Source: Streptomyces taklimakanensis (GTDB lineage: Bacteria; Actinomycetota; Actinomycetes; Streptomycetales; Streptomycetaceae). Taken from it: a stretch of 64,000 nt of DNA. The stretch is from assembly GCF_009709575.1 (NCBI RefSeq), contig NZ_WIXO01000001.1, positions 5,210,001-5,274,000 of the forward strand, read 5' to 3'. The notes beneath the pieces are model-generated. The model did not search any database and had not been told where the DNA came from. It saw only the letters and a program-made list of their open reading frames with translations. Made by a program: the position numbers and the translations under genes. This document shows, piece by piece, positions 8,314 to 16,709 of this stretch. Positions within the stretch are counted from its first letter, which is position 1, and each line of letters opens with the position of its first letter.

Positions 8314-9534
8314 TCAGGCCCCCCGGTGGGCCAGCGGATCGTCCAGGACGGCGCGGACGACGGAGTGGGCCGCGCCCAGCAGCGGGCCGTCCGGGCCGAG
8401 GCGGGAGACCGCCACCGGCGGGGGGCCGGCCAGTCGACGGCCCAGCTCGCCCTCCAGGGACGGCAGCAGCCAGGGAGCCAACCGGGCGAGGGCGCCGCCC
8501 AGCACCACCGTGCGCGGGTCGAGCAGGTTGACCGCGCCGGTCAGCGCGGTGCCCAGCGCCGTGCCGGCCTCCGCCAGGGCCCTGAGCACCGCGCGGTCGC
8601 CGCCCTCCGCTCGGACGGCGAGCAGGTCGATGCGGGCACCGGGTCCGGGGTGGCGTTCGGCGGTGACGCGCGGGTCGAAGCCGGCCGCCCGCAGGACGGC
8701 CTCCTCACCCGCGTACTGCTCCAGGCAGCCGATGCCCCCACAGGCGCACGGGCGGCCCTCCGGCCGCACCGGGACGTGGCCCAGTTCGCCGGCGAACCCG
8801 CGCGTGCCGCGCAGCAGCGCGCCGTCCACCACGATCGCGGCACCGATGCCGATCTCGGCCGAGACGTGCACGAAGCCCTCGGGTTCGGGCGAGTGGCCGC
8901 CCAGCCACAGTTCGGCCAGGGCACCGAGGTTGGCCTCGTTGTCGAGGAAGAACCCGGCCCCGGGAGCCAGGCCCGGGGTGTCCGCGTCCAGCAGGGGGGC
9001 GAGGTCGAGGCCCGTCCATCCGAGGTTGGGCGCCTGGACGACGGTGGTGGTGCCTCGGGCCACCAGGCCCGGCACGGCCACGGCGAGTCCGGCCGGGCGC
9101 AGCCCCGCCCCCTCGACCACCTCCGCGATCTCGCGGACCAGCGAAGACAGCCGCCGCAGCACCGGGCGGGGGTCGCTGTCGCGGTTGGCCGCGTCCACCG
9201 CGATCCGGGCGCGGACCTCGCCGCGCAGGTCCACGGCGCACACCGCCAGGTGGTCGACGCCGATCTCGGCGCCGATCCCACAGGGGCCGCGATCGCTGAG
9301 CGCCAGCGCGGTGCCGGGTCGTCCCACCGTGCCGGAGCGCCCCGGACCCAGCTCCACCAGCAGTCCGGCGCCCAGGAGCTCGTCCACGAGCGTGGAGACG
9401 GAGGTGCGGGTCAGCCCGATCCGCGCCGCGACGGCGGCGCGGGACAGGGGGCCGCCGTCGGACACCGCGTGCAGGACGCGCGCCAGGTTCCGCCGCCGCA
9501 TCTCCTGCTGGGTGGTGGGCGCGGGTGCTGCCAT
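8314..9534 (-). CDS. ROK family transcriptional regulator (XylR-like)
   Basis: A 406-residue ROK repressor. The N-terminal winged helix (QQEMRRRNLARVLHAV to LTRTSVSTLVDELLGAG) is followed by a sugar-kinase-like fold with the zinc-binding ROK motif CACGGIGCLEQY preceded by GELGH, and FFLDNEANLGALAELW. ATG at 9534 with GAGGAG upstream; a longer frame adds an implausible Pro/Gly tail. It sits about 100 bp downstream of xylB on the same strand, so it is the likely xylose-responsive repressor of xylA and xylB, comparable to XylR and Streptomyces Rok7B7. Confidence 0.88.
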   Translation of the reverse strand: MAAPAPTTQQEMRRRNLARVLHAVSDGGPLSRAAVAARIGLTRTSVSTLVDELLGAGLLVELGPGRSGTVGRPGTALALSDRGPCGIGAEIGVDHLAVCAVDLRGEVRARIAVDAANRDSDPRPVLRRLSSLVREIAEVVEGAGLRPAGLAVAVPGLVARGTTTVVQAPNLGWTGLDLAPLLDADTPGLAPGAGFFLDNEANLGALAELWLGGHSPEPEGFVHVSAEIGIGAAIVVDGALLRGTRGFAGELGHVPVRPEGRPCACGGIGCLEQYAGEEAVLRAAGFDPRVTAERHPGPGARIDLLAVRAEGGDRAVLRALAEAGTALGTALTGAVNLLDPRTVVLGGALARLAPWLLPSLEGELGRRLAGPPPVAVSRLGPDGPLLGAAHSVVRAVLDDPLAHRGA

Positions 9535-9635
9535 GGGCCGTGTGCTCCTCGGGTGTCCGGGCGGTCCGCCGGGTGGGGCGCCAGGCGGTGCGCCGGGTGC
9601 CCCGCCGGGGGACGGCGGCGGCACCCGGCGCCGGG

Positions 9636-11063
9636 TCAGTGCCGCCGCAGCAGCGTATCCGCGCCGCTCAGGGTGGCATCGAGGCGGGCCAGGGTCTCCT
9701 CGTCGCGCTCCACCGCCTCGTACGCGGGGCCGTCGTCGGTGGACCAGCGGCGGGCCACCGCGGCCGCGTCCTCGCCCAACAGCAGGGCGGCGGCCTGCGC
9801 CGCGGCGCCGAGCGCGACCAGCTCCTGGGCCCGGGGCACCTGCACCGGGCGTCCGGACAGCCGCCGGACGGTCTCGCGCCAGGCCGTGCCCTTGGCGCCC
9901 CCGCCGATCAGTAGGATCGGGGCGTCCGGCTCGGCGTCGGCGTCCAGGACCAGGTCGAGGGCGGCCAGCAGCGAGTGGACCGCCCCGTCGTAGGTGGCCT
10001 GGAGGATCTGTCCGGGGGTGGTGTCGTGGCGCAGGCCGGTCAGGGTCCCGGAGGCGTAGGGGAGGTCGGGGGTGCGCTCGCCGTCCAGGAACGGCAGCAC
10101 GGTGACGCCTCCGCCCGCCTCGACGGCCTCACGGTCCAGGCCGAACAGGGTCGCGACGCGGTCCACGGCCAGGGTGCAGTTGAGGGTGCAGGCCAGCGGC
10201 AGCCAGTCGGTGCGGGCGTCGGCGAAACCGGCGACGGTGCCGGTGGGGTCGGCCGGACGGATGGTGGAGACGGCGTAGACCGTGCCGGAGGTGCCCAGGC
10301 TCAGCACCGGCCGGCCCGGACGCAGGCCCAGCCCGAGCGCGGCGGCCATGTTGTCCCCGGTGCCGGCGGCCACCAGCGCCCCCTGGGGCAGTGGCAGTCC
10401 CTCCAGGTGCCGCACGGTGCCGGCGGCCTCGCCGTGGCCGAGCACGCGGGGCAGCAGGTCGGGGGAGAGGCCGACCCGCTCCAGGATCCCGGGGTCGTAC
10501 TCCCCGGTGGCCGTGGACCACCAGCCGGTGCCCGAGGCGTCGCCCCGGTCGGTGGTGCCCTGGCCGGTCAACCGCTCGGTGAGGTAGTCGTGCGGCAGCC
10601 GCACCGCGCGGACGGACGCCGCGGCCTCGGGTTCGTTCTCGCGCAGCCACTGCCACTTGGTCACGGTGAAGGAGGTGGCCGGAACGCTGCCGAAGCGCTC
10701 GGCCCAGGCCTTCGGCCCGCCCAGCTCCTCCACCAGGCGGTCGCGCTGCGGCGCGGAGCGCACGTCGTTCCACAGCAGGGCCGGGCGGACCGGGCGGCCC
10801 TGGGCGTCCAGGGTCACCAGACCGTGCTGCTGCCCTCCGACCGAGATCGCCGCGGCCCGGTGGACGGCCGGACCGCACTGCTCCAGTGCCCGGCACAGCG
10901 CCTCCCACCACTGCTCGGGATCGCTCTCGTGGTCGGACGAGACCGTGTGGGGTGCCTGACCGCGGGCCACCACCTGGCCGGTGGCGGCGTCGACGACCAG
11001 TGCTTTGGTGGATTGCGTCGAGCTGTCCACACCGACAACGAGCGGACCTTCGGGTGCGGCCAT
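9636..11063 (-). CDS. xylB: Xylulokinase
   Basis: A 475-residue FGGY-family kinase that phosphorylates D-xylulose to xylulose-5-phosphate for the pentose phosphate pathway. Visible motifs are GVDSSTQSTKALV at the N-terminus, GGQQHGLVTLD, LPHDYLTERLTG, SLGTSGTVYAV and ILLIGGGAKGTAWRETVRR. ATG 11063 follows GAGAGGAAGAGG. It is transcribed divergently from xylA across a 77-bp spacer containing an inverted repeat, and is followed by the ROK regulator, forming a compact xylose locus. Confidence 0.93.
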   Translation of the reverse strand: MAAPEGPLVVGVDSSTQSTKALVVDAATGQVVARGQAPHTVSSDHESDPEQWWEALCRALEQCGPAVHRAAAISVGGQQHGLVTLDAQGRPVRPALLWNDVRSAPQRDRLVEELGGPKAWAERFGSVPATSFTVTKWQWLRENEPEAAASVRAVRLPHDYLTERLTGQGTTDRGDASGTGWWSTATGEYDPGILERVGLSPDLLPRVLGHGEAAGTVRHLEGLPLPQGALVAAGTGDNMAAALGLGLRPGRPVLSLGTSGTVYAVSTIRPADPTGTVAGFADARTDWLPLACTLNCTLAVDRVATLFGLDREAVEAGGGVTVLPFLDGERTPDLPYASGTLTGLRHDTTPGQILQATYDGAVHSLLAALDLVLDADAEPDAPILLIGGGAKGTAWRETVRRLSGRPVQVPRAQELVALGAAAQAAALLLGEDAAAVARRWSTDDGPAYEAVERDEETLARLDATLSGADTLLRRH

Positions 11064-11101
11064 GTCGCCTCTTCCTCTCTGGGGCTTCTGGGCGCATACT
11101 A

Positions 11102-11125
11102 ATTTGTCAACGGCCCTGACGAAAT
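11102..11125. promoter_or_regulatory. Candidate xyl operator between xylB and xylA
   Basis: ATTTGTCA (11102-11109) and TGACGAAAT (11117-11125) form an imperfect inverted repeat with a 7-bp centre. On the minus strand it spans a plausible xylB promoter: TTCGTC as -35 and TAGTAT as -10, 16 bp apart. A single operator here could control both divergent genes. That the ROK protein binds it is inferred from gene context. Confidence 0.55.
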
Positions 11126-11140
11126 ACCGAGAGGCACACC

Positions 11141-12313
11141 ATGAGCTACGAGCCGACACCCGAGCACAAGTTCACCTTCGGCCTGTGGACGGTCGGCTGG
11201 CAGGGACGCGACCCCTTCGGCGACGCCACCCGCCCCGCACTGGACCCGGTCGAGAGCGTGCGACGCCTGTCCGAGCTGGGCGCCTACGGCGTCACCTTCC
11301 ACGACGACGACCTGATCCCCTTCGGCTCCTCCGAGAGCGAGCGCGAGGGCATCGTCAAGCGTTTCCGCCAGGCGCTGGACGCCACCGGCATGAAGGTGCC
11401 GATGGCCACCACCAACCTCTTCACCCACCCGGTGTTCAAGGACGGCGCCTTCACCGCCAACGACCGCGACGTGCGTCGCTACGCCCTGCGCAAGACCATG
11501 CGCAACATCGACCTCGCCGTCGAGCTGGGCGCCACGACCTACGTCGCCTGGGGCGGCCGCGAGGGCGCCGAGTCCGGTGCGGCCAAGGACGTGCGGGTGG
11601 CGCTGGACCGCCTCAAGGAGGCCTTCGACCTCCTCGGCGACTACGTCGTCTCCCAGGGCTACGACCTGCGCTTCGCCATCGAGCCCAAGCCCAACGAGCC
11701 GCGCGGCGACATCCTGCTGCCCACCGTCGGTCACGCCCTGGCGTTCATCAACTCGCTGGAGCACGCCGACCGGGTGGGCCTCAACCCCGAGGTCGGTCAC
11801 GAGCAGATGGCCGGACTCAACTTCCCGCACGGCATCGCCCAAGCGCTGTGGCACGGCAAACTGTTCCACATCGACCTCAACGGCCAGTCCGGCATCAAGT
11901 ACGACCAGGACCTCCGTTTCGGCGCCGGCGACCTGCGTCAGGCGTTCTGGCTGGTGGACCTGCTGGAGTCGGCCGGCTACGAGGGCCCGCGGCACTTCGA
12001 CTTCAAGCCGCCGCGGACCGAGGACTTCGACGGCGTGTGGGAGTCGGCGGCCGGCTGCATGCGCAACTACCTGATCCTCAAGGAGAAGGCCGCGGCCTTC
12101 CGCGCCGACCCGGCCGTGGCGGAGGCGCTGCGCGCCTCCCGCCTGGACGAACTGGCGAAGCCGACCCTGAACGAGGGCGAGACCGCCGCCGACCTGCTGG
12201 CCGACCGGAGCGCCTTCGAGGAGTTCGACGCGGAGGCCGCGGCGGAGCGCGGCATGGCCTTCGAGCGGCTGGACCAGCTGGCGATGGACCACCTGCTGGG
12301 CGTCCGCGGCTGA
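11141..12313 (+). CDS. xylA: Xylose isomerase
   Basis: A 390-residue xylose isomerase of the short Streptomyces (class I) type, converting D-xylose to D-xylulose, and glucose to fructose in vitro. Family motifs are all present: FTFGLWTVGWQGRDPFG, TFHDDDLIPFG with the catalytic histidine, YVAWGGREGAE, IEPKPNEPRGD with the metal-binding glutamate, LNPEVGHEQMAGL, and FHIDLNGQ. The ATG follows a GAGAGG ribosome site. It is the first enzyme of the xylose pathway and is divergent from xylB. Confidence 0.96.
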   Translation: MSYEPTPEHKFTFGLWTVGWQGRDPFGDATRPALDPVESVRRLSELGAYGVTFHDDDLIPFGSSESEREGIVKRFRQALDATGMKVPMATTNLFTHPVFKDGAFTANDRDVRRYALRKTMRNIDLAVELGATTYVAWGGREGAESGAAKDVRVALDRLKEAFDLLGDYVVSQGYDLRFAIEPKPNEPRGDILLPTVGHALAFINSLEHADRVGLNPEVGHEQMAGLNFPHGIAQALWHGKLFHIDLNGQSGIKYDQDLRFGAGDLRQAFWLVDLLESAGYEGPRHFDFKPPRTEDFDGVWESAAGCMRNYLILKEKAAAFRADPAVAEALRASRLDELAKPTLNEGETAADLLADRSAFEEFDAEAAAERGMAFERLDQLAMDHLLGVRG

Positions 12314-12448
12314 ACCGACCGGCGGACGGCCGGTGACCGGTGAAGGACTCCGGGCGGGGGCACGACCGGATGACCCGCGCGTGCTCCCGCCCGGCCGTTC
12401 CCGCGCCCGTCCCGCCCTCCGGCCGGCGCGGCGGGACGCGGTGCCGCG

Positions 12449-12712
12449 TCAGTCCCCGCGGCGCCGCCACCGGCGCCTTCGGCGTCGGGCCTTGCTCCAG
12501 AACCATCCCGCGGGCGGCTCGTCCGCCCGCCACGGCCGGGGCTCGGGCGGATCGTTCCGCCAGCGGGCCCGCAGCATGCGCGTCCGTGCCGCGGGCTCGC
12601 GCACCTCGGCGCCGCGTACGAACGTCTCGTCGAGCACGACGTCGTCCCAGGGATCCTTCCCGGTCCGGTCGTCGTCCCCGTCGCCCTCCCGTCGCGCGTG
12701 ACCTGTGCCCAT
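12449..12712 (-). CDS. Small conserved actinobacterial protein, function unknown
   Basis: An 87-residue protein with an acidic N-terminus (REGDGDDDRTGKDP), a conserved-looking core WDDVVLDETFVRGAEVREP, an RMLRARW segment and a very basic tail (KARRRRRRWRRRG). I recall similar DPW[DE]D.VLDE.FVRGA proteins across Streptomyces, with no known role. The ATG at 12712 is supported by GGGAGG 6 bases upstream; the longer frame to 12997 lacks this and reads as non-coding. Its charge split could suit nucleic-acid or membrane contact. Confidence 0.75.
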   Translation of the reverse strand: MGTGHARREGDGDDDRTGKDPWDDVVLDETFVRGAEVREPAARTRMLRARWRNDPPEPRPWRADEPPAGWFWSKARRRRRRWRRRGD

Positions 12713-12918
12713 GGCACACCTCCCGATCGGAGAACGCACGGCCGGTCCGGTCGGTTCCACGCGGTGCGCGCCACGACGCCGGCAGGGCCTCGACGACGCG
12801 CGTCGGAGCCACGAGGTGACGCCCCCACCCGTCGCGGCGGCACCGCCGTACGGCGCCCGCCGTGGCCCGTGGAGTCGGTGTCGCCCGGCCTCCCCCGCCC
12901 AGGCCGGGCGACACCACG

Positions 12919-13407
12919 TCACGAGGCGGACCGCTCGCACCCCAGTTCCGCCCAGACCATGTGGCCCCCGCCGCTCTCCCCGGGACGTATCCCCCACGCT
13001 TCGGCCAGGGCACCGACCAGCAGCAGGCCGCGTCCGTTCTCCCCGTCGGCGTCCGCTCCGGCGTCCGCTCCGGCGTCACCGCCGGGGCGTCGGCGGCGCG
13101 GCCGGGCGTCTTCGCGGCCCTGGTCGGTGACCTCCAGGCGCAACCGCAGGCCGGTGACCATCAGCCCGCAGTCGACCTTCTCGCTGTCGGTGTGCCTGAC
13201 GGCATTGGTGAAGAGTTCGGAGACGACCAGTTGGGCGTCGTCGCGGACCAGGGCCCCGACGTCCCACTCCGTCAGGCGGGCGAGCACCCTCCGGCGCGCC
13301 TCGGCGACGGAGGCGCCGACGGCCGGGAGGTGGAACGCGTCCCGCAGGTTCCGATCGGCAAGACCCCCGGTGCGCTCTAACGGGCGAACTTCGGAAAAGT
13401 GAGCCAC
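12919..13407 (-). CDS. ATP-binding anti-sigma-factor-like protein (HATPase_c_2)
   Basis: A 162-residue GHKL-type ATPase resembling RsbW/SpoIIAB anti-sigma kinases, abundant in Streptomyces. Motifs are the N-box VVSELFTNAVRHT, the G1 box VTDQGRED and the G2 box NGRGLLLVGAL. A low-complexity Ala-Asp-Gly insert (about residues 112-125) lies between G1 and G2. No good ATG is available; GTG at 13407 follows GAGGAC at short spacing and is the tentative start. No partner anti-anti-sigma or sigma gene is adjacent. Confidence 0.78.
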   Translation of the reverse strand: MAHFSEVRPLERTGGLADRNLRDAFHLPAVGASVAEARRRVLARLTEWDVGALVRDDAQLVVSELFTNAVRHTDSEKVDCGLMVTGLRLRLEVTDQGREDARPRRRRPGGDAGADAGADADGENGRGLLLVGALAEAWGIRPGESGGGHMVWAELGCERSAS

Positions 13408-13583
13408 GTCCTCAGTGTGGAGGCGCCGACAACATCTGGCAAGGATCAGTTGTTGTTCGCAGAAACGCCCGTGCCACCCTGCCGGAACACCCCGACGGCA
13501 CGACGACCGCCGCCGCGTTCCGGGCGGTCGGCGGACGGTCGGACAGCCCGGCGAGAGCGGGAGCGGGCCCCGCCCCGGAGACC

Positions 13584-14471
13584 TCACCCCGGAACGGCCC
13601 GCGCCCCGTCCGGGAGCCGCGGCGGCACCCGTGCCGGAATCCGCTCCAGAACGCCGCCGGCGAAGACGTCGTACAGCGGCAGCGACTCCAGGTGCACGTA
13701 ACCGATGTGGCAGTCGCACACGGCCAGCGGGCAGGGCCGGGGGCGCAGCGCGACGCGCCAGGAACCGTCGTAGAGGTTGCCCAGCGGCTCCCGCACGAAG
13801 TGGCAGCGCCGCACTGTCCCCCCGCCGTCCACGGAGACGACGGATTCGCCCGTCCGGCAGGGGAGTCCGGCACTGCGGTGGGGGTGACGGCTGTACGGGA
13901 AGAGGGGGTCGACCGCCGTCCAGCGGTCGGCCTCCTCGTCGGTGTAGGCGCGGCCTTCGGCGGCGTTCACCCACAGGTAGACGTGCTCCGGCAGCTCGGC
14001 GCGGAGCCGACGGGCGTGGGGCAGGTGCTCGGGCAGGCCGACGATCCCGACGCTGTACCGCACGCCGAGTGCCGTCAGATCGCGGCACTTGGCGGTGAAC
14101 CGCTCGTAGGGCGTCTGGCCCGGGTGGAAGGTGCACCACAGCGCCAGAGTGGACGGATCGGCCCTCTCCAGCCAGTCGGTGCGGCAGCTCAGATTGGTCT
14201 GGATCGCGACCCGGCGCACGTGCGGCAGATGACTCAGCTCGGCCAGGGTGCGCCGGTACCAGGAGCGCACCAGACCCTCGCCCCACGGTGTGAACAGCAC
14301 CGACAGACGGTCTTCCCCCTCCCGTGAGACGACCCACGCGGCGAAGCGCTCCAACGCCTCGCGGTCGGCGCCCAACGCCTGTCGCGAGTCGCGCCGCTTG
14401 GCGAACGGGCAGTACGGGCAGTCGTAGTCGCACGAGGCCAGGGGACCCCGATAGAGCAATGTCAGATCCAT
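13584..14471 (-). CDS. STM4011 family radical SAM protein
   Basis: A 295-residue radical SAM enzyme and last gene of the STM4015-4011 operon. The cluster-binding motif is near the N-terminus (CDYDCPYCPF, CxxxCxxC), with a barrel that includes VRRVAIQTNLSC. A second cysteine set lies near the C-terminus: C in RTGES, RRCHFV, and CPLAVCDCH, so an auxiliary iron-sulfur cluster is plausible. The family is named for a Salmonella locus tag and its reaction is unknown. It starts 9 bp after STM4012 and is probably co-translated with it. Two radical SAM enzymes in one operon suggest modification of a small molecule or peptide. Confidence 0.88.
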   Translation of the reverse strand: MDLTLLYRGPLASCDYDCPYCPFAKRRDSRQALGADREALERFAAWVVSREGEDRLSVLFTPWGEGLVRSWYRRTLAELSHLPHVRRVAIQTNLSCRTDWLERADPSTLALWCTFHPGQTPYERFTAKCRDLTALGVRYSVGIVGLPEHLPHARRLRAELPEHVYLWVNAAEGRAYTDEEADRWTAVDPLFPYSRHPHRSAGLPCRTGESVVSVDGGGTVRRCHFVREPLGNLYDGSWRVALRPRPCPLAVCDCHIGYVHLESLPLYDVFAGGVLERIPARVPPRLPDGARAVPG

Positions 14472-14480
14472 GCCGCCCCG

Positions 14481-15848
14481 TCACCTGAGGTCGTACGCGG
14501 CCATGGCGGCGCGCACGGCCGGGGAGAACAACGCGGGACCGACCGCGTCGGAGTGGGCCAGGCCGTCGGCCGACAGCCGCAGCCGCTCGGGTGCCGCGTC
14601 CGCGTCCAGCCAACTCCGCGCGGCGAACGCGGCCAGCTCGGCGGGGAAGTGCTCGGCGGGCGGCGCGCCGAACCGGGCCGTGTAACCCTCCACCTCCAAC
14701 CCCTCGGCCTGGAGCAGCGATTGGAGCAGGTACCTGCGGCGGGCCTCGTCGGTGTCCGTCCACCGGCCGAACTCCGCGTGCGCGAAGGACGCCGCGGGCC
14801 GCGAGACGTAGGCGTCGACGAGGGCGCGTATCCGCCGCATGTCCACGGCGTAGTCGAAGGAGTAGTGCAGGGCGGAGGTGTAGGAGCGGGCACCGCAGCC
14901 CAGACCCACCATGCCGTCGGTCTGGCAGGCGTGGTCGGCCGTCGCGGCGTCCGGTGCCCCGACACGGCGGAACATCCGCATCGACACCTGTTCGTAGCCG
15001 CGGGCGAGCAGATGGTCGCGGCCGTGGCGGTAGAGCGCGAGGCGCTGCTCGTCCCACGCCGGGTCCGGGCCGGTGGACGCGCGGCCCAGGCCGGTCAACG
15101 GCCGGACGTAGAGCGGGTAGAGGTACAGTTCCTCCGGCTCCCAGGCCAGGGCGGCCTCCAACGACCGCAGCCAGGTGGCGGTGGTCTGCCCCTCGATGCC
15201 GTAGATCAGGTCGATGTTGAGCACCGGGACGCCGCTGTCGCGGATCCGGGCGAGCGCCGCCTCGACGTCCGAGCGCCGCTGGGGACGTACCGCGGCACGC
15301 GCCTCGGCCTCGACGAAGCTCTGCACACCGATGCTCAGCCGCGTGGTGCCGCGTCCGGCGAGGACGGCCAGTCGGTCGGCGGTGGCCGTCGAGGGGGAGG
15401 TCTCCACCGACAGCGGCACCGTGCGCAGGTCCGCGCCCATGCGCTCCTCCGCGATGTCGAGGAGCCGCTCCAGCTCCGCGGCGGTCAGGAAGGTGGGGGT
15501 GCCGCCGCCGAGGGCCGCCGCCGCGAACCGGGCGTCCTCGCCCAGTGCCTCGCGCACCGGACCGGCCTGGCGCTCCAACGCGTCGAGGTAGGCGCCGGTC
15601 AGCCCGTCGGGTGCGCCGACGCGGGTGAACAGGTTGCAGAAGCCGCAGCGCACCTCGCAGAACGGGACGTGCAGGTAGAGCGAGAGCGCGTCGACCTTCT
15701 CGCCGGCCCACACCTCGCGCAGCGCCGGCCGCTCCGGCAGCGGACGGTAGGCGGTCTTGTGCGGGTAGGCGTAGACGTAGGACTGGTACGGACTCGGGAG
15801 CCGACCCGTCGGCGGAGCCGACGCGGTGGCGACGGTCGCTGTGTTCAT
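14481..15848 (-). CDS. STM4012 family radical SAM protein (HemN-like)
   Basis: A 455-residue radical SAM protein with HemN/coproporphyrinogen-dehydrogenase-like architecture: CEVRCGFCNLF (CxxxCxxC) after SLYLHVPF, then GGGTPTFLTAAEL, TRLSIGVQSFVE and LNIDLIYGIEGQT, and a HemN-like C-terminal domain. These motifs put it among HemN relatives, but the locus contains no haem biosynthesis genes. The ATG overlaps the STM4013 stop codon (ATGA), so the two are tightly coupled. Reaction unknown; a methyl or peptide modification role is only inference. Confidence 0.9.
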   Translation of the reverse strand: MNTATVATASAPPTGRLPSPYQSYVYAYPHKTAYRPLPERPALREVWAGEKVDALSLYLHVPFCEVRCGFCNLFTRVGAPDGLTGAYLDALERQAGPVREALGEDARFAAAALGGGTPTFLTAAELERLLDIAEERMGADLRTVPLSVETSPSTATADRLAVLAGRGTTRLSIGVQSFVEAEARAAVRPQRRSDVEAALARIRDSGVPVLNIDLIYGIEGQTTATWLRSLEAALAWEPEELYLYPLYVRPLTGLGRASTGPDPAWDEQRLALYRHGRDHLLARGYEQVSMRMFRRVGAPDAATADHACQTDGMVGLGCGARSYTSALHYSFDYAVDMRRIRALVDAYVSRPAASFAHAEFGRWTDTDEARRRYLLQSLLQAEGLEVEGYTARFGAPPAEHFPAELAAFAARSWLDADAAPERLRLSADGLAHSDAVGPALFSPAVRAAMAAYDLR

Positions 15849-16657
15849 GGTCCCTCGCAGGGGTCGAGGAGGAAGTGGGCGTACGGCACCGTCCAGACGA
15901 CCTCGTGGCCGATGCGGTGCCCGATGTGACCGCCCTCGCCGTAGGCCGTGCCGTGGTCGGAGCAGACGACGGCGAAGCACGGGCGGCGGCTGCGCGCGGC
16001 GGCGAACAGGCGACCGATGTGCCGGTCGACGTAGCGCAGCGCGGCGGCGTGGGTGGCGCGGGAGTCGCCCGCCTCGGCGGTGGCGCCGGGCAGGTGGAAC
16101 CAGTTGGGCTGGTGCAGCGCCGAGACGTTGACGAACAGGAACAGGCGCCGCTCGGCGGGGAGCGCGGCCACCACCTCCTCCGCACGGGCCACCTGCGCCT
16201 CGAACGAGGTGGGGGAGGCGACACCGAACTCCGGTTCCCAGTGACTCTCGGCGAACAGGCCGGGCAGGACCGAGCCGAGCGCGCCGCGCTTGGCGAAGAA
16301 CCCCACACCGCCGATGCACACCGTGTGGTACCCGGCCCGCGCCAGGCCCGTCACCAAGTCCGGCGCGTCGAAGACCCAGGTGCCCTCGGCGGTGGTCTCG
16401 CTGCCCTCGAAACGCGCCGCGAACAGTCGTGGATGCCGCCCCGGAGCCACGGGAGTGGGCAGGAACCCGGCGAAGAACGCCTGGTGGGCGGCGTAGGTGA
16501 AACTCGCCGGGGAATGGCGTTCCTCCCAGCGTCCGTCCGGCAGGTGCCGTGCCAGGTGGGGGATGGAGCCCTCCGCCGCCAACTCGCGGGCCACGTCGTA
16601 GCGCAGGGTGTCCAGGGTGACCAGCAGCAGGTCGTGACTGCCCACGATCCGGTTCAT
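15845..16657 (-). CDS. STM4013 family sulfatase-like hydrolase
   Basis: A 270-residue protein of the alkaline-phosphatase/sulfatase fold. The first metal-binding aspartate appears in LLLVTLDTLRYDVA and the C-terminal metal site in VVCSDHGTAYGEGGHIGHR. It lacks the C/S-x-P-x-R sulfatase signature; the nucleophile may be a Ser or Thr in SPASFTYAAHQ. It could hydrolyse or transfer a phosphate or phospho-alcohol ester. Start at 16657 was chosen because the family begins just before this strand; a GTG at 16723 is the alternative. It overlaps STM4012 by 4 bp. Confidence 0.85.
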   Translation of the reverse strand: MNRIVGSHDLLLVTLDTLRYDVARELAAEGSIPHLARHLPDGRWEERHSPASFTYAAHQAFFAGFLPTPVAPGRHPRLFAARFEGSETTAEGTWVFDAPDLVTGLARAGYHTVCIGGVGFFAKRGALGSVLPGLFAESHWEPEFGVASPTSFEAQVARAEEVVAALPAERRLFLFVNVSALHQPNWFHLPGATAEAGDSRATHAAALRYVDRHIGRLFAAARSRRPCFAVVCSDHGTAYGEGGHIGHRIGHEVVWTVPYAHFLLDPCEGP

Positions 16658-16709
16658 GTCCGGTTGCCTCGGGCCCGGCTCCTCTCCGCGCGGCCGGGCG
16701 GTGTCGAGG

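Noticed and set aside
12919..16308. A very long minus-strand frame joined to the anti-sigma-like ATPase
   Set aside because: It runs through the STM4011-4013 genes in another frame; only the last 162 residues have family motifs.
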